A DNA stretch of 64,000 nt from Ferrovibrio sp. (GTDB lineage Bacteria > Pseudomonadota > Alphaproteobacteria > Ferrovibrionales > Ferrovibrionaceae). The first letter of the stretch is position 1, and each line of letters starts with the position of its first letter. Below, in pieces: positions 26,143 to 34,164 of this stretch. A program made the translations under genes and the position numbers. The stretch lies in contig NZ_PEKV01000007.1 of assembly GCF_002796975.1 (NCBI RefSeq), positions 76,615 through 140,614 on the forward strand. The letters run 5' to 3'. The notes beneath the pieces were generated by a model that saw only the letters and a program-made list of their open reading frames with translations, did not search any database and was not told the origin of the DNA.

Positions 26143-27315
26143 CTAGCGCAGCAGTCCGCGTTGGGCGAGGTTGCGCATCAGCGCGGCCGTGCCGAACTGC
26201 CATGGCGGCAGCTTGTCGCAGAAATCTACCCGGTTGATCAGAGCGCCGAGTTTTGGTGAGCGGATGGTAACCACGTCGCCGGGTTTGTGGGTGAAGCCCA
26301 TGCCCGGTGCGTCGCGGTCCTGGATCGGCGCGAACATTGTGCCGGTATAGAGCATGGCGCCGTCGGGGTACTGGTGCGAATGGCCAAAGGTCTGGGCAGC
26401 GAGTTCGACCGGGTCGCGGCTGATCTTCGACAGATGCGAGGCGGCCTCAAGGCGGAAATTGTCGGTGCCGGCGATGGTCAGGCTGACTTCGGTCTTGCGC
26501 AGGTCATCAAGGCTGAAATGCGCATCGAACAGCCGGATGAAGGGCCCAATGGCACTCGACGCGTTGTTATCCTTGGCGCGGCCGAGCAGCAGCGCGCTGC
26601 GGCCTTCCACGTCGCGCAGGTTGACGTCGTTGCCCAGCGTCGCGCCCACGATCTGCCCGCGGCTGTCGATGGCCAGCACCACTTCCGGCTCGGGATTGTT
26701 CCAGGTCGAGTCAGGATGAATGCCGACACCCATGCCGGTACCGACCGAGGCCATTGGCTGGCATTTGGTGAAGACCTCGGCGTCCGGGCCGATGCCGACT
26801 TCCAGATACTGCGACCAGGCACCACGCTTCATCAGCGTTTCACGCAGGCGCATGGCTTCCGGCGAGCCAGGTTTGATACGGGAAATCTCGCCGCCGAGCG
26901 CGGTTGCGATCTCAGCACGCACGGCCTCGGCGCGGCTGGCATCGCCGCGGATCTGTTCCTCGATCACGCGCTCGATCAGGCTGTCGGCAAAGGTGACGCC
27001 GGCGGCTTTGACCGCCTGCAGGTCGCAGGGCGGCAGCAGGTACGGTGCCTGCAGTTTCAGCGTATTTGTCAGCACATGCTGCAGGCTGCCGATCACAGGC
27101 GCCTTGCCCAGCGCCACCTGTACGGCGGCTGCCGCATCCGGCCGGTCCAGCAACTCGCTCATCGTGGCGGTCAATCCGCTGAGATCGACCAGATCCTCGC
27201 CGCGCATGGCCACCACAACCGGCCCCGCCGGATTGCCCGCCACCCAGGCGCGGCCGACCAGTGTGGCGCGGTCGTGGTCCTCCGGCAGGGTCTGACGGAT
27301 CAGGTTCTCTAGCAT
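26143..27315 (-). CDS. FAH-family 2-keto-3-deoxy-acid dehydratase, XylX-like
   Basis: 390-residue fumarylacetoacetate-hydrolase-superfamily protein. The start at 27315 (MLENLIRQTLPEDHDRATLVGRAW) is chosen because the upstream extension is shadow-like and would cover the operator palindrome. The length and blocks such as PEPEVVLAIDSRG, GNDVNLRDVEGRSALLLGRAKDNN, HQYPDGAMLYTGTMFAP and FTHKPGDVVTIRSPKLG resemble, from memory, Caulobacter XylX, which dehydrates 2-keto-3-deoxy-xylonate to an alpha-keto semialdehyde. With the UxaA-like gene behind it, it would form a two-dehydration sugar-acid route (inference). A dedicated semialdehyde dehydrogenase is not in this operon. Confidence 0.85.
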   Translation of the reverse strand: MLENLIRQTLPEDHDRATLVGRAWVAGNPAGPVVVAMRGEDLVDLSGLTATMSELLDRPDAAAAVQVALGKAPVIGSLQHVLTNTLKLQAPYLLPPCDLQAVKAAGVTFADSLIERVIEEQIRGDASRAEAVRAEIATALGGEISRIKPGSPEAMRLRETLMKRGAWSQYLEVGIGPDAEVFTKCQPMASVGTGMGVGIHPDSTWNNPEPEVVLAIDSRGQIVGATLGNDVNLRDVEGRSALLLGRAKDNNASSAIGPFIRLFDAHFSLDDLRKTEVSLTIAGTDNFRLEAASHLSKISRDPVELAAQTFGHSHQYPDGAMLYTGTMFAPIQDRDAPGMGFTHKPGDVVTIRSPKLGALINRVDFCDKLPPWQFGTAALMRNLAQRGLLR

Positions 27316-27352
27316 GGTATGGGGCTCCGAACGTGGGCGGATAGATAGAATC

Positions 27353-27371
27353 GGCAATATACAATATTGCC
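27353..27371. promoter_or_regulatory. 19-bp palindromic operator upstream of the xylX-like gene
   Basis: GGCAATATACAATATTGCC is a perfect dyad of 8-bp arms around ACA, 37 bp upstream of the XylX-like start and about 109 bp upstream of the divergent GNAT-like start. Size and symmetry fit a dimeric repressor such as a GntR-family protein. No such regulator gene is adjacent; the closest is at 30258-30971. Confidence 0.6.
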
Positions 27372-27479
27372 AGCGGAAAACGGCTGTGCACGGACCAGCT
27401 TGCAATCAGTAGTCCCATTTAAAGAAAAATGACTATCTAAGGTTACATTGGTGGCGCACACACACAAAGGAGGTTGCCG

Positions 27480-28223
27480 ATGCGCCGTAAGATGTCCGTC
27501 GACAAATACATCAACCTGATCCTGGCATCCCTTGATGCCAGGGGGTTTTTTATCGAGCAGGATCCAGACCTTAACCGCTGGCGCCGTTGTCTTGAATCGA
27601 TGCCGGGGATCGTCGGGATCAACCCCAGCTTCGATCCCGCGCACCATGATTTCGAGGTCGGCGGTCCACAATACTGGCTGCGGCTTTCCACCATCCCGAA
27701 TCATCCCGCCCATCAGATGCGCAAAACCAGCGAAATAGCAGCTGTGATTGCTTTCCGGCTGATCGATACCGGAAAGGGGGGCTGGACCGAACTGCTGCGC
27801 AGCGGCCGGTTGTTCTCCGACCGCTTTCCGCCGCTCGGCACGCCCAAAATCCTGCAGCCGCGTGACTGCAACTGGACAGGCAGGATCGGCCATCATGGCG
27901 GTCTGGTCGTTGGCGAAGCCTATCGCCGCCAGCGGCTGGCTTATCTGCTGACACATCTGATCCGCGCGGTCAGCGTCAAGCGCTATGACGTCGACCATCA
28001 TTGCGGTCTGGTCTACGAAAATCTCTATCGCAGCGGTATTCCACTCAGAGCCGATGGTTATGGCTATGCGCGGGCAGATCTGGCGATGGACGGCTTTATC
28101 GGCGCAGTCGGCCGTTCAGCGCGGATGTACACCACGCAGATTGATCGCGCCGGCATGCTGGCCCAGATCGAAAATGGCCCGCTGATGGAACTGCTCGAAC
28201 CTGAAGTCGAGATGGCTGCGTAA
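27480..28223 (+). CDS. Orphan protein, possible GNAT-fold acyltransferase
   Basis: 247-residue cytoplasmic protein not firmly recognised. The ATG at 27480 lies 6 bases after a strong AAAGGAGG site; an in-frame TTG two codons earlier is too close. The C-terminal half looks like a GNAT fold: a strand and pyrophosphate-loop-like helix GGLVVGEAYRRQRLAYLLTHL (about 140-160), then YENLYRSGIPLRADGYGY, similar to the N...Y...GF end of acetyltransferases. The N-terminal 100 residues have no clear match. Its neighbours (PAS-like and small orphan proteins) give no pathway. Function unknown; acyl-amino-acid or autoinducer-type synthesis is possible but unsupported. Confidence 0.6.
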   Translation: MRRKMSVDKYINLILASLDARGFFIEQDPDLNRWRRCLESMPGIVGINPSFDPAHHDFEVGGPQYWLRLSTIPNHPAHQMRKTSEIAAVIAFRLIDTGKGGWTELLRSGRLFSDRFPPLGTPKILQPRDCNWTGRIGHHGGLVVGEAYRRQRLAYLLTHLIRAVSVKRYDVDHHCGLVYENLYRSGIPLRADGYGYARADLAMDGFIGAVGRSARMYTTQIDRAGMLAQIENGPLMELLEPEVEMAA

Positions 28224-28243
28224 TTACGGCCATATAGCATCGG

Positions 28244-28759
28244 TCAGTGCGAAACGGTCGCGAGCGCCACTCCCGGCGTGAGCGGCCGTATCAGCGTCGC
28301 CACGCGTGAGACATGGCCGTTCGCGTCGAAGAACGGGAACATGGCACGCTGATAGACGCGGATGCTCATCGCCACCTGGAAACACGCCGGTAGCCTTTCG
28401 GCGACGACGGCGGCGTAGGTCTGTTCGGCGGCAATGCGTGCAGGTGCCTGGCGAATGGCACCGAGGCAGAGATTGCTGACATCGTCGCCATCCAGCACGA
28501 AGGGATGATGATCGAAATCGATGATGCGCCAGGCCAGCACATGTTGCGGCGTGGTGTCGATCACATGCGCCGGATCCGGGGCGAACAGGTGCCGCATGGC
28601 GGTTACGAAGGGTAGTGTGGCCGCCTCGCTGTTATCGCGGCACCAGACCGCTTCGGCCAGGCTGAACTTGCCGTCGCGGACCTGAATCTGGGCGAGCGGA
28701 ATGCGGTCGATCCGCACCAGGGCATGCTCGCTCGGAATGAACAGGGGTTCCGCAGACAT
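28244..28759 (-). CDS. PAS-like domain protein of unknown function
   Basis: 171-residue soluble protein. The segments FDHHPFVLDGDDVSNLCLG, YQRAMFPFFDANGHVSRVATLIRPL and the alternating strand pattern resemble compact alphaproteobacterial PAS-domain proteins that have no output domain. The start ATG at 28759 is the only sensible one, without a strong ribosome site. It is convergent with the GNAT-like gene (20 bp apart) and 62 bp from the next minus-strand gene. Role unknown, perhaps a ligand or redox sensor; the PAS call rests on pattern only. Confidence 0.6.
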   Translation of the reverse strand: MSAEPLFIPSEHALVRIDRIPLAQIQVRDGKFSLAEAVWCRDNSEAATLPFVTAMRHLFAPDPAHVIDTTPQHVLAWRIIDFDHHPFVLDGDDVSNLCLGAIRQAPARIAAEQTYAAVVAERLPACFQVAMSIRVYQRAMFPFFDANGHVSRVATLIRPLTPGVALATVSH

Positions 28760-28821
28760 GCAGCCAGTTTGCGAGTGATCCGAAAAAAAGACAACCGATA
28801 ATACATAATGAGGCTGCTCAG

Positions 28822-29271
28822 CTAGCGTTTCCGACGCATCCGCTCGGCCAGAATCCGGGCCCGGGCCAGGGCGGCCTCGCTGCTGGAGCCCCCTGTTGGC
28901 TGAGCCGGGGCGTCGGCCTGCCGCTCCACATAATATTGTATGAGCGTATTCCGTTGGCGTGCGGTGAGTTTGATACCGAGCCGTTCGGCCTCGTTCAAGG
29001 CGTAAAGATCGGCTTCGGCGAAGCGGATGGCCTGTTCGTCGCGGCGCTGCAGACCGCGCGTGATCGTCGCGATGTAGCGACTGTCCTCATCCGATAGCGG
29101 CGCTATTTCATCTTCGGCTTTCGCCAGGGCATCAAGGCAGGCGTTGCGCTCTTCAGGAACCGCAGCCACGAAGAGTTCAAGCAACTGCACTGCCTGCTCC
29201 AGCAGCAGGGCATCTTGCGGCAGGCTGAGAACCAGCCGGCCATCCTGAACCTGCGCTTTTACGGGTGGCAT
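28822..29271 (-). CDS. Hypothetical helical protein
   Basis: 149-residue, charged, mainly helical protein with no signal peptide or recognised domain. A short beta-like N terminus (MPPVKAQVQDGRLVLSLP) is followed by Leu/Ala-rich helices and a basic end with ARARILAERMRRKR. The segment GIKLTARQRNTLIQYYVERQ might be a small helix-turn-helix-like unit, but this is weak. It lies between the PAS-like and YciI genes on the same strand. Codon use looks like the neighbours, so it is probably a real gene. Confidence 0.65.
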   Translation of the reverse strand: MPPVKAQVQDGRLVLSLPQDALLLEQAVQLLELFVAAVPEERNACLDALAKAEDEIAPLSDEDSRYIATITRGLQRRDEQAIRFAEADLYALNEAERLGIKLTARQRNTLIQYYVERQADAPAQPTGGSSSEAALARARILAERMRRKR

Positions 29272-29350
29272 GCGTTATTTACCCTGCATCCAGATCAAGC
29301 CGAGGGCGCAGGGTGCTGGACGTGCTACGGCACGTCAATGAGTTTTGGAC

Positions 29351-29641
29351 TCAGTCGCGCCGGTCGACCCGTTTCAGGAAGCGGTGGATGCGGATTTCCG
29401 CCCAGATTCCGGCGCGGTGGAAGGGATCGGCGGCATTAAAGGCTTCCACCGCCGCCTTGGTGTCGGCTTCGATCAGGAACAGACTGCCGATCATTGTCTC
29501 GCCGTCGTCCGACATCAGCGGACCGGAAACCAGGATGCGCACTGGCGCAGCGCTCAAATATGCCTTGTGCGCCTCATAATGCTCCAGGCGGCGCGGCAGC
29601 GCGTCCGGAGCATCGAGACAATGAACGATGAAATGCGGCAT
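29351..29641 (-). CDS. YciI-like protein
   Basis: 96-residue protein of the YciI/DGPF-like dimeric alpha-beta-barrel family. It opens MPHFIVHCLDAPDALPRRLEHYEAH, continues with VSGPLMSDDGETMIGSLFLIEADTK and closes with the helix AVEAFNAADPFHRAGIW, in which the conserved Asp-Pro-Phe is visible. The start at 29641 shares bases with the nitroreductase stop (TAATG), so the pair is translationally coupled. YciI proteins act on small halogenated or dicarbonyl compounds or have unknown roles. Coupling to a malonic-semialdehyde-reductase-like nitroreductase hints at handling a reactive aldehyde (inference). Confidence 0.85.
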   Translation of the reverse strand: MPHFIVHCLDAPDALPRRLEHYEAHKAYLSAAPVRILVSGPLMSDDGETMIGSLFLIEADTKAAVEAFNAADPFHRAGIWAEIRIHRFLKRVDRRD

Positions 29642-30228
29642 TATAGAAGCGTGCAGGCGCGCTCGAAGGCATGGCGCGGTTGCCGCCCCATCAGCTTGGA
29701 TGTGTCGCCGTAGCCGATATTGCACAGGAAATCGGTCTGGCAGCGGCCATCGGGGAGGAATTCGGCATTCACCTTGGCGACATCGAAACCGCTCATCGGG
29801 CCGCAATCGAGTCCGATGGCACGGGCGGCGATCATCAGATAAGCGCCCTGGAGAGTCGCATTGCGCACGGCGGTTGCCTGCGCCATCGGCGCGTTGTTGG
29901 CGAAGGTGTCGCGTGCCGTTGGGTTGTGCCATATCTCGGGCATGTACTCAAAGAACTGCATGTCGCGCGCCACGATGGCGGTCACCGGTGCCGCCATGGT
30001 CTTGTCCAGATTGCCCGGCGACAGGGCAGGGGCCAGACGCTGCTTGGCTTCCTTGCTGCGCAGGAAGATCACGCGCATCGGCTGCGTGTTCATCGATGTC
30101 GCACCCATCTTGGCGATGTCGTAAAGCTCGCGCAGCTGTTCGTCGGACACGGGCTTGTCGAGCCAGCCGTTCTGTGTGCGGGCATCGAAGAAGAGCTGCT
30201 TGAGGGCATCAGCGGAAATCTTGGTCAT
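29641..30228 (-). CDS. Nitroreductase family, malonic semialdehyde reductase (RutE/HadB)-like
   Basis: 195-residue FMN-dependent nitroreductase-fold protein. The N terminus ARTQNGWLDKPVSDEQLRELYDIAKMGATSMNTQPMR is the RutE/HadB pattern; further on are NNAPMAQATAVRNATLQGAYLM, GLDCGPMSGFD and NIGYGD. RutE reduces toxic malonic semialdehyde from pyrimidine breakdown to 3-hydroxypropionate, but no other rut genes are present, so the natural substrate may differ. It starts 29 bp downstream of the GntR gene on the same strand and is coupled to the YciI gene. Confidence 0.88.
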   Translation of the reverse strand: MTKISADALKQLFFDARTQNGWLDKPVSDEQLRELYDIAKMGATSMNTQPMRVIFLRSKEAKQRLAPALSPGNLDKTMAAPVTAIVARDMQFFEYMPEIWHNPTARDTFANNAPMAQATAVRNATLQGAYLMIAARAIGLDCGPMSGFDVAKVNAEFLPDGRCQTDFLCNIGYGDTSKLMGRQPRHAFERACTLL

Positions 30229-30257
30229 GTTTTTTGCTTTTTACTTGAGAAGGGAAG

Positions 30258-30971
30258 TTAGAGAGCGACGGAACTGCGTACGATGGTGGCAGTCTTACGC
30301 AGGTGGGTTTCAAGTGCAGCGACGGCACGTTCGACATCGCGTTCCATCACGGCATCGAAAATCGCCTTATGTTCGGCCGGCACGTCACGGGTTCCAGTCT
30401 GCTGCGGCATCGAGACCGACATGCGGCGATAGCGTTCACTCTGTTCGTACAGCATGGCGCGCATGCGCAGCAGCCAGTCATTGCCGCAGGCACCGACCAG
30501 TTCGGCATGGAAATCGGCATGGGCACGCGACCAGGTTTCGCTCAGATGCTGGTCTTTGCCGGCATCGGTCTGGCTCAGGCGCGACAGCTTGTGCCAGCTC
30601 GCCACCAGGCGGCTTTCCCAGGCGAGGTCGCCGCGTTCGATGGAAGTGCGCAGACACAGCGCCTCGATAGCGATGCGTGCTTCGGTGATGTCAGCCAGTT
30701 CCTTCGGCGAAACCGGGCTCACCGTGTAACCGCGTTGCGGTTCAGAAACCACCAGCGCTTCCGACTGCAGCATCGACAGTGCCTCACGCACCGCGCCGAG
30801 ACTGACATCCAGATCGGCTGCCAGGCCTGCGATATTCAGCTTGGTGCCGGGCAGGTGATGGCAGGACAGGATATCGGCGCGGATCTGTGTATAGGCGCGA
30901 TGCGATTTCGTACCTGGACTTTCAGTCAGGACGGCAGGAACGACATCGGTGGGGCTGTGGATTATTTTCAT
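30258..30971 (-). CDS. GntR family regulator with FCD domain
   Basis: 237-residue FadR-subfamily regulator. The N-terminal winged helix (about 25-90) contains AYTQIRADILSCHHLPG and LDVSLGAVREALSMLQSEALV followed by the GYTVSPVS wing. The C-terminal FCD domain has the metal-ligand-like residues in AHADFHAELVGACGN and EHKAIFDAVMERD. The ATG at 30971 gives MKIIHSPTDVV; longer versions run into the divergent gene. It is divergent from the dioxygenase/transporter operon at 31066 and most likely represses it in response to an aromatic or organic acid (inference). Confidence 0.9.
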   Translation of the reverse strand: MKIIHSPTDVVPAVLTESPGTKSHRAYTQIRADILSCHHLPGTKLNIAGLAADLDVSLGAVREALSMLQSEALVVSEPQRGYTVSPVSPKELADITEARIAIEALCLRTSIERGDLAWESRLVASWHKLSRLSQTDAGKDQHLSETWSRAHADFHAELVGACGNDWLLRMRAMLYEQSERYRRMSVSMPQQTGTRDVPAEHKAIFDAVMERDVERAVAALETHLRKTATIVRSSVAL

Positions 30972-31065
30972 CCGAAAAATATATTGCGATGACAGAAATC
31001 TATGTGTAAGACGAAAATATAGAAAAATCCAGACCCTTACAAGGGCGGTTTTGGAGGAGACAGAG

Positions 31066-32022
31066 ATGGCAGATCCCCGGCGCCCCGGCGTCACCGCAAT
31101 CCATTCCCTTGATCGTTTCGTCTTCAGTGTGCCCGACCTTGGCGTCGCGAAGCAGTATTTCACCGACTTCGGCCTTGATGTGCGACAGGTCGGCAACCGC
31201 ATCGATCTTTACACCTTCGGCCATCCGCATCGCTGGGGCTCGGTCTTCGAAAGCGGCAAGCCGAAGAAGCTCGAATACCTGACGCTCGGCGTTTATGCCG
31301 AGGATTACGAGCCGCTGCGCAAGCATCTCGAAAAAATCGGTGTGAAGTTCATCGACCCGCATCCGCTGGTGGATGAGCAGGGCTTCTGGCTGCGCGATCC
31401 CGACGGCATTACGCTGCAGGTCGTTGTGGCCGAGAAGTCATCGCCCAGCGTGAAGGGTGAGACCTTCGGGCCGCTGAATATGAAGAATCCGGCGGGCACC
31501 GACATCGGCATCAATCGCCGTTCAATGCAGCCGGTCAAGCCGGTGCGTCTGACCCATGCGCTGCTGTTCTGCTCGGACGTGCCGCGCTCGCTGAAATTCT
31601 ATCGCGAAGCCATGGGCATGAATCTCTCGGATCAGTCGGGCGATGGCATCGCTTTCATGCATGGCGTGCATTCCAGCGATCACCATCTGCTGGCTTTCGC
31701 CAAGTCGGATGGCCCCGGCTTGCACCACACCAGCTGGGTCGTGCGCGGTGTCGACGAAGTCGGCCTCGGCATGGAGCAGATGGTCGGCAAGGGTTACAAA
31801 TACGGCTGGGGCATGGGCCGCCACGTGCTGGGCTCGAACTACTTCTACTATCAGCGCGATCCCTGGGGCAGCTTCACCGAATATTCCTACGACATCGACT
31901 TCGTCGGCCTTGATGGTTGGCCGGCGCAGGATCATCCGCCGGAGGATTCCTTCTACCTCTGGGGCCCGGCCGTGCCGGAAGACTTCATCACCAATCACGA
32001 AACCCAGGCCCATAAGGCCTGA
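31066..32022 (+). CDS. Two-domain extradiol ring-cleavage dioxygenase (VOC/type I)
   Basis: 318-residue protein with two vicinal-oxygen-chelate domains (about 12-125 and 160-290), as in type I extradiol dioxygenases. The second domain keeps the iron triad: His164 in THALLFCSD, His220/221 in LHHTSWVV and Glu272 in FTEYSYD. It also has the conserved His in GRHVLGSNYFYYQRDPWG. The start at 31066 follows TTGGAGGAGA. It would open a catechol-type ring with O2. It leads an operon with an FAH hydrolase and a LIV-type importer, which supports catabolism of an imported aromatic acid. The exact catechol is not readable. Confidence 0.9.
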   Translation: MADPRRPGVTAIHSLDRFVFSVPDLGVAKQYFTDFGLDVRQVGNRIDLYTFGHPHRWGSVFESGKPKKLEYLTLGVYAEDYEPLRKHLEKIGVKFIDPHPLVDEQGFWLRDPDGITLQVVVAEKSSPSVKGETFGPLNMKNPAGTDIGINRRSMQPVKPVRLTHALLFCSDVPRSLKFYREAMGMNLSDQSGDGIAFMHGVHSSDHHLLAFAKSDGPGLHHTSWVVRGVDEVGLGMEQMVGKGYKYGWGMGRHVLGSNYFYYQRDPWGSFTEYSYDIDFVGLDGWPAQDHPPEDSFYLWGPAVPEDFITNHETQAHKA

Positions 32023-32057
32023 CCAGAAACCTGAGTAAAAAAGAGGACTGTCTCCCC

Positions 32058-32909
32058 ATGCGTCTGCTCAATTACCTGAACAACGGCAAGGCTTCTCTCG
32101 GCGCCCGCGTTGGCGACAACATCGTTGACCTGAACTCGGTGGCGGCTAGCGTCGATGCGCTGCTCGCTCAGGGCGTCAGCGGTCTGGCCAAGGCCAAGGA
32201 AGTCGCCGCGAAGGGCGGCGCCTCTACGCTGCCGTTCAAGGGTGCCAAGCTACTTCCGCCGGTGCTCAATCCGTCCAAGGCGATCGCGGTCGGCCTGAAT
32301 TACATCGATCATGCCGCTGAAAGTCCTTACAAGGACGCGCCGAAATATCCGGTACTGTTCCATCGCTTCCCGTCGTCCTGGGTCGCGCATGACGACGCCC
32401 TGATCAAGCCGACGGTGTCGGACCAGTTCGACTACGAGGCCGAACTGGCCGTGATCATCGGCAAGGCCGGTCGTCACATCTCGAAGGACAAGGCGCTGGA
32501 GCATGTCGTCGGTTATTCGCTGTTTAACGACGGCTCGATCCGCGACTATCAGTTCAAGTCGCACCAGTGGATGATCGGCAAGAATTTCGACAAGACCGCC
32601 TCCTTCGGCCCCGAACTCGTCACCGCTGATGAACTGCCGGCCGGTGCAGTCGGCCTGCGCATCCAGTGCCGCCTGAACGGGGAAGTGCTGCAGGATTCCA
32701 ATACCGAACACATGATCTTCGACGTGGCCACGCTGGTCAGCACCTGCTCGGAAATCTTCGAACTGGTTCCGGGCGACGTGATCATCTCGGGTACGCCGGC
32801 CGGTGTCGGCTTCGCGCGCAAGCCGCAGCTTTTCATGAAGCAGGGCGATGTGGTCGAAGTGGAAGTCGAGAAGGTGGGTATTCTGCGCAACGGTATTAAG
32901 AACGAGTAA
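32058..32909 (+). CDS. FAH-family hydrolase (acylpyruvase/fumarylpyruvate-hydrolase-like)
   Basis: 283-residue fumarylacetoacetate-hydrolase-family enzyme. Mg-binding residues are visible as Glu127 and Glu129 in FDYEAELAVIIG and Asp158 in SLFNDGSIRDYQ, with ISGTPAGVGFARKP near the C terminus. Such enzymes cleave C-C bonds or decarboxylate/hydrate ring-cleavage products. It starts 35 bp after the dioxygenase gene behind an AAGAGGAC ribosome site, so it most likely processes the dioxygenase product. It differs in length and subfamily from the XylX-like protein at 26143-27315. Confidence 0.9.
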   Translation: MRLLNYLNNGKASLGARVGDNIVDLNSVAASVDALLAQGVSGLAKAKEVAAKGGASTLPFKGAKLLPPVLNPSKAIAVGLNYIDHAAESPYKDAPKYPVLFHRFPSSWVAHDDALIKPTVSDQFDYEAELAVIIGKAGRHISKDKALEHVVGYSLFNDGSIRDYQFKSHQWMIGKNFDKTASFGPELVTADELPAGAVGLRIQCRLNGEVLQDSNTEHMIFDVATLVSTCSEIFELVPGDVIISGTPAGVGFARKPQLFMKQGDVVEVEVEKVGILRNGIKNE

Positions 32910-32943
32910 GACGTCGATAAGACACACATCTAGGGAGGAAACA

Positions 32944-34143
32944 ATGAAAAGCTTGAAACGGATTGTCGCCATGGCGGCAGTCGCGGCGGGCTGTTTAAGC
33001 CTTGCCGCTTCGCCGGTACTGGCGCAGAGCGCGCCGGTCCGCGTTGGCAGCACGCTGGCGCTGACCGGTCCGCTCTCGGCCACGGCTCTGGTGCATAAGC
33101 TGGTCGGCGAGATTTACGTTGAGGATCTGAATGCCCGCGGCGGCCTGCTCGGCCGCAAGGTGGAATGGATCGTCAAGGACGACCAGTCCAAGCCGGATGT
33201 GGCACGCACGCTCTATGAGCAGCTCGTCACCTCCGACAAGGTCGATCTGCTGATGGGCCCCTATGCCACCGGCGCGATCCTGTCCGCCATCGGCGTGGCG
33301 CAGCGCTATAACAAGATGCTGATCCATCACACCATGGGCGTGCCTTCGCTGGCGAAGTACGACATGCACTTCCCGGCCTGGTCGCTCGGCCCCAATCCGG
33401 GCACCACTGTCCCCAATACGCTGTTCGATGCTCTGGCTGCTTTGCCGAAGCCGCCGAAGACCATCGCCATCGTCACCTCCAAGTTCCCCTCGCTGCATTT
33501 CCTCAGCCTGGGTGCGCGTGAAGTGGCCAAGAAGCGTGGCCTGCAGGAGGTGCTGTTCCTCGAATGGGAATTCGGCAACCGCGACTTCGGTCCGATCGCC
33601 GCCCGCGTCAAGGATGCCAAGCCTGATCTCGTCTTCGTTGGCGATATCGGTCTGGAAGGCAACATGCTGCTCGAGGCGATGAAGAAACTCGACTACGAGC
33701 CGCCGCTGCATTTCCATCTCTACCCGGCTCCTGGCCCGATGGCGACGTCACCGGAAACCAAGAATGCGCTCTCGGTCACCATCTTCGAAGAGCATGCGCC
33801 ATTCACCAATAATCCGGTGGCTGCAAAGTTCGTGAAGACCTACAACGAACGGGCCAAGGCGGCCGGCTTCCCCTACACCAAGGTGGAAGTGCAGGCAGCA
33901 GCAAGCTTCACGGCCTGGCAGTTGCTGGAAGCCTCGGTTGTTGCCACCAAGAGCCTGGATGACAAGAAGATGGCGGCCTGGCTGAAGGCCAATCAGGTCA
34001 AGACCATCCAGGGCACGTTGCGCTTTGACAAGGGCAACAACTTCGGTGACGACCTGATGCGCATCAAGCAGGTGCAGAATGGCAACTGGGTCACCGTCTG
34101 GCCGAAGGAATGGGCTGCGCCGGGCGCCACGCTCAAGCAGTAA
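32944..34143 (+). CDS. LIV-type periplasmic binding protein (family 1)
   Basis: 399-residue branched-chain-amino-acid-type binding protein. The start at 32944 follows AGGGAGGAA and begins a Sec signal peptide ending VLAQ (cleavage near Ala27). The mature protein shows VRVGSTLALTGPLS, LNARGGLLGRKVEWIVKDD and a typical two-lobe pattern ending VWPKEWAAPGA. Many such proteins in catabolic operons bind aromatic acids rather than amino acids, which fits the dioxygenase and hydrolase genes upstream. It precedes the LivH permease by 21 bp. Confidence 0.92.
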   Translation: MKSLKRIVAMAAVAAGCLSLAASPVLAQSAPVRVGSTLALTGPLSATALVHKLVGEIYVEDLNARGGLLGRKVEWIVKDDQSKPDVARTLYEQLVTSDKVDLLMGPYATGAILSAIGVAQRYNKMLIHHTMGVPSLAKYDMHFPAWSLGPNPGTTVPNTLFDALAALPKPPKTIAIVTSKFPSLHFLSLGAREVAKKRGLQEVLFLEWEFGNRDFGPIAARVKDAKPDLVFVGDIGLEGNMLLEAMKKLDYEPPLHFHLYPAPGPMATSPETKNALSVTIFEEHAPFTNNPVAAKFVKTYNERAKAAGFPYTKVEVQAAASFTAWQLLEASVVATKSLDDKKMAAWLKANQVKTIQGTLRFDKGNNFGDDLMRIKQVQNGNWVTVWPKEWAAPGATLKQ

Positions 34144-34164
34144 TCGTAACCGAGTAAACTCCTG

